A program made the translations under genes and the position numbers. A model generated the notes under the pieces. That model saw only the letters and a program-made list of their open reading frames with translations, made no database searches and had not been told where the DNA came from. Shown one piece after another: positions 12,420-12,648 of a DNA stretch of 12,648 nucleotides (positions are counted from its first letter, which is position 1; each line of letters starts with the position of its first letter). Source of the stretch: Lachnoclostridium sp. GTDB lineage: Bacteria > Bacillota > Clostridia > Lachnospirales > Lachnospiraceae. Location of the stretch: contig DMCD01000195.1 of NCBI GenBank assembly GCA_003445895.1, forward strand, positions 3,512 to 16,159. The letters are read 5' to 3'.

Positions 12420-12648
12420 ATGAAGAAACAACTGGCACTTGGTATGGCAGTGGTTCTCGGCGCAACATCCCTTGCAGCCTGCAGTACTTCCCAGCCGGCA
12501 GCAACCGAAGCAGCCACCGAGGCAGCAGCGGAGGCTGCAGAGTCCGCGGAAGAGACCGAAGCGGCAGCGGAGGAGACAGAGGCGGAAGTAAAAGAGCCCG
12601 AAATGTTCCACGGCGAAGAAGTTTGGCTTCCCTTCGACGAGAATCTCG
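12420..12648 (+). CDS. Lipoprotein with Ala/Glu-rich tether, 5' part only
   Basis: The window ends 76 codons into this gene. A signal peptide ends in lipobox LAAC (lipidated Cys21). It is followed by STSQPAATEAATEA and a long Ala/Glu/Thr tether to about residue 58, and then the first globular residues (MFHGEEVWLPFDENL). The signal and tether closely resemble those of the GGT in this window (CSGSQPAATTAAETQ). The globular domain is cut off, so its function is unknown; a substrate-binding protein or another surface hydrolase would fit the operon. AAAAAGGAGG ends ten bases before the ATG, and no terminator separates it from the M14 gene. Confidence 0.85.
   Translation, partial: MKKQLALGMAVVLGATSLAACSTSQPAATEAATEAAAEAAESAEETEAAAEETEAEVKEPEMFHGEEVWLPFDENL

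Overview
The window looks like chromosomal DNA of a Gram-positive member of the Clostridia, probably a gut Lachnospiraceae-like bacterium. The evidence is strong AGGAGG-type ribosome binding sites, several lipoproteins with LAAC/LSAC-type lipoboxes and Ala/Glu-rich tethers, moderately high G+C coding DNA with A-rich promoters, and gene families typical of anaerobic Firmicutes. The genus cannot be fixed from the sequence alone.

Layout. (1) 1-636 is the end of a sodium:alanine/glycine symporter (AGCS family), closed by a terminator. (2) 842-1973 holds two small exported proteins, a CHAP/NlpC-like putative amidase or peptidase and a Cys-rich lipoprotein, ended by a strong terminator. (3) 2173-4032 is a lipid-anchored gamma-glutamyltransferase (ggt), followed by a terminator. 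(4) 4120-6136 encodes a multi-membrane-segment histidine kinase and an overlapping response regulator with a CitB-like C-terminal DNA-binding domain. (5) 6183-8837, on the minus strand, is a poly-gamma-glutamate operon, pgsB-pgsC-pgsW. It converges on the response regulator through a bidirectional terminator. (6) 9013-12648, divergent from pgsB, is a second operon: a DUF6305-like lipoprotein, a DctM-like TRAP permease, a 51-residue membrane protein, an M14/AstE-like zinc carboxypeptidase, and the start of another Ala/Glu-tethered lipoprotein cut by the window edge.

The parts fit one theme: extracellular gamma-glutamyl polymer metabolism. PgsB/PgsC would synthesise poly-gamma-glutamate. The surface-tethered GGT could trim it or process gamma-glutamyl peptides. 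The M14 enzyme could cleave (gamma-)glutamyl products outside the membrane. The DctM-like permease with its lipoprotein could import the acidic products. The two-component system lies between ggt and the pgs genes and is the obvious candidate regulator. This linkage is inferred from gene families and layout; no substrate is shown by the sequence.

Regulatory DNA supports coordination. An identical 16-mer, GAGAAAAATGGGAAAA, lies upstream of the ggt promoter and upstream of the promoter of the lipoprotein/TRAP operon, at distances from the -10 box that differ by 10 bases (one helical turn). The region between pgsB and that operon also carries five roughly helically phased A-tracts. I saw no rRNA, tRNA, CRISPR array, insertion sequence or attachment site.
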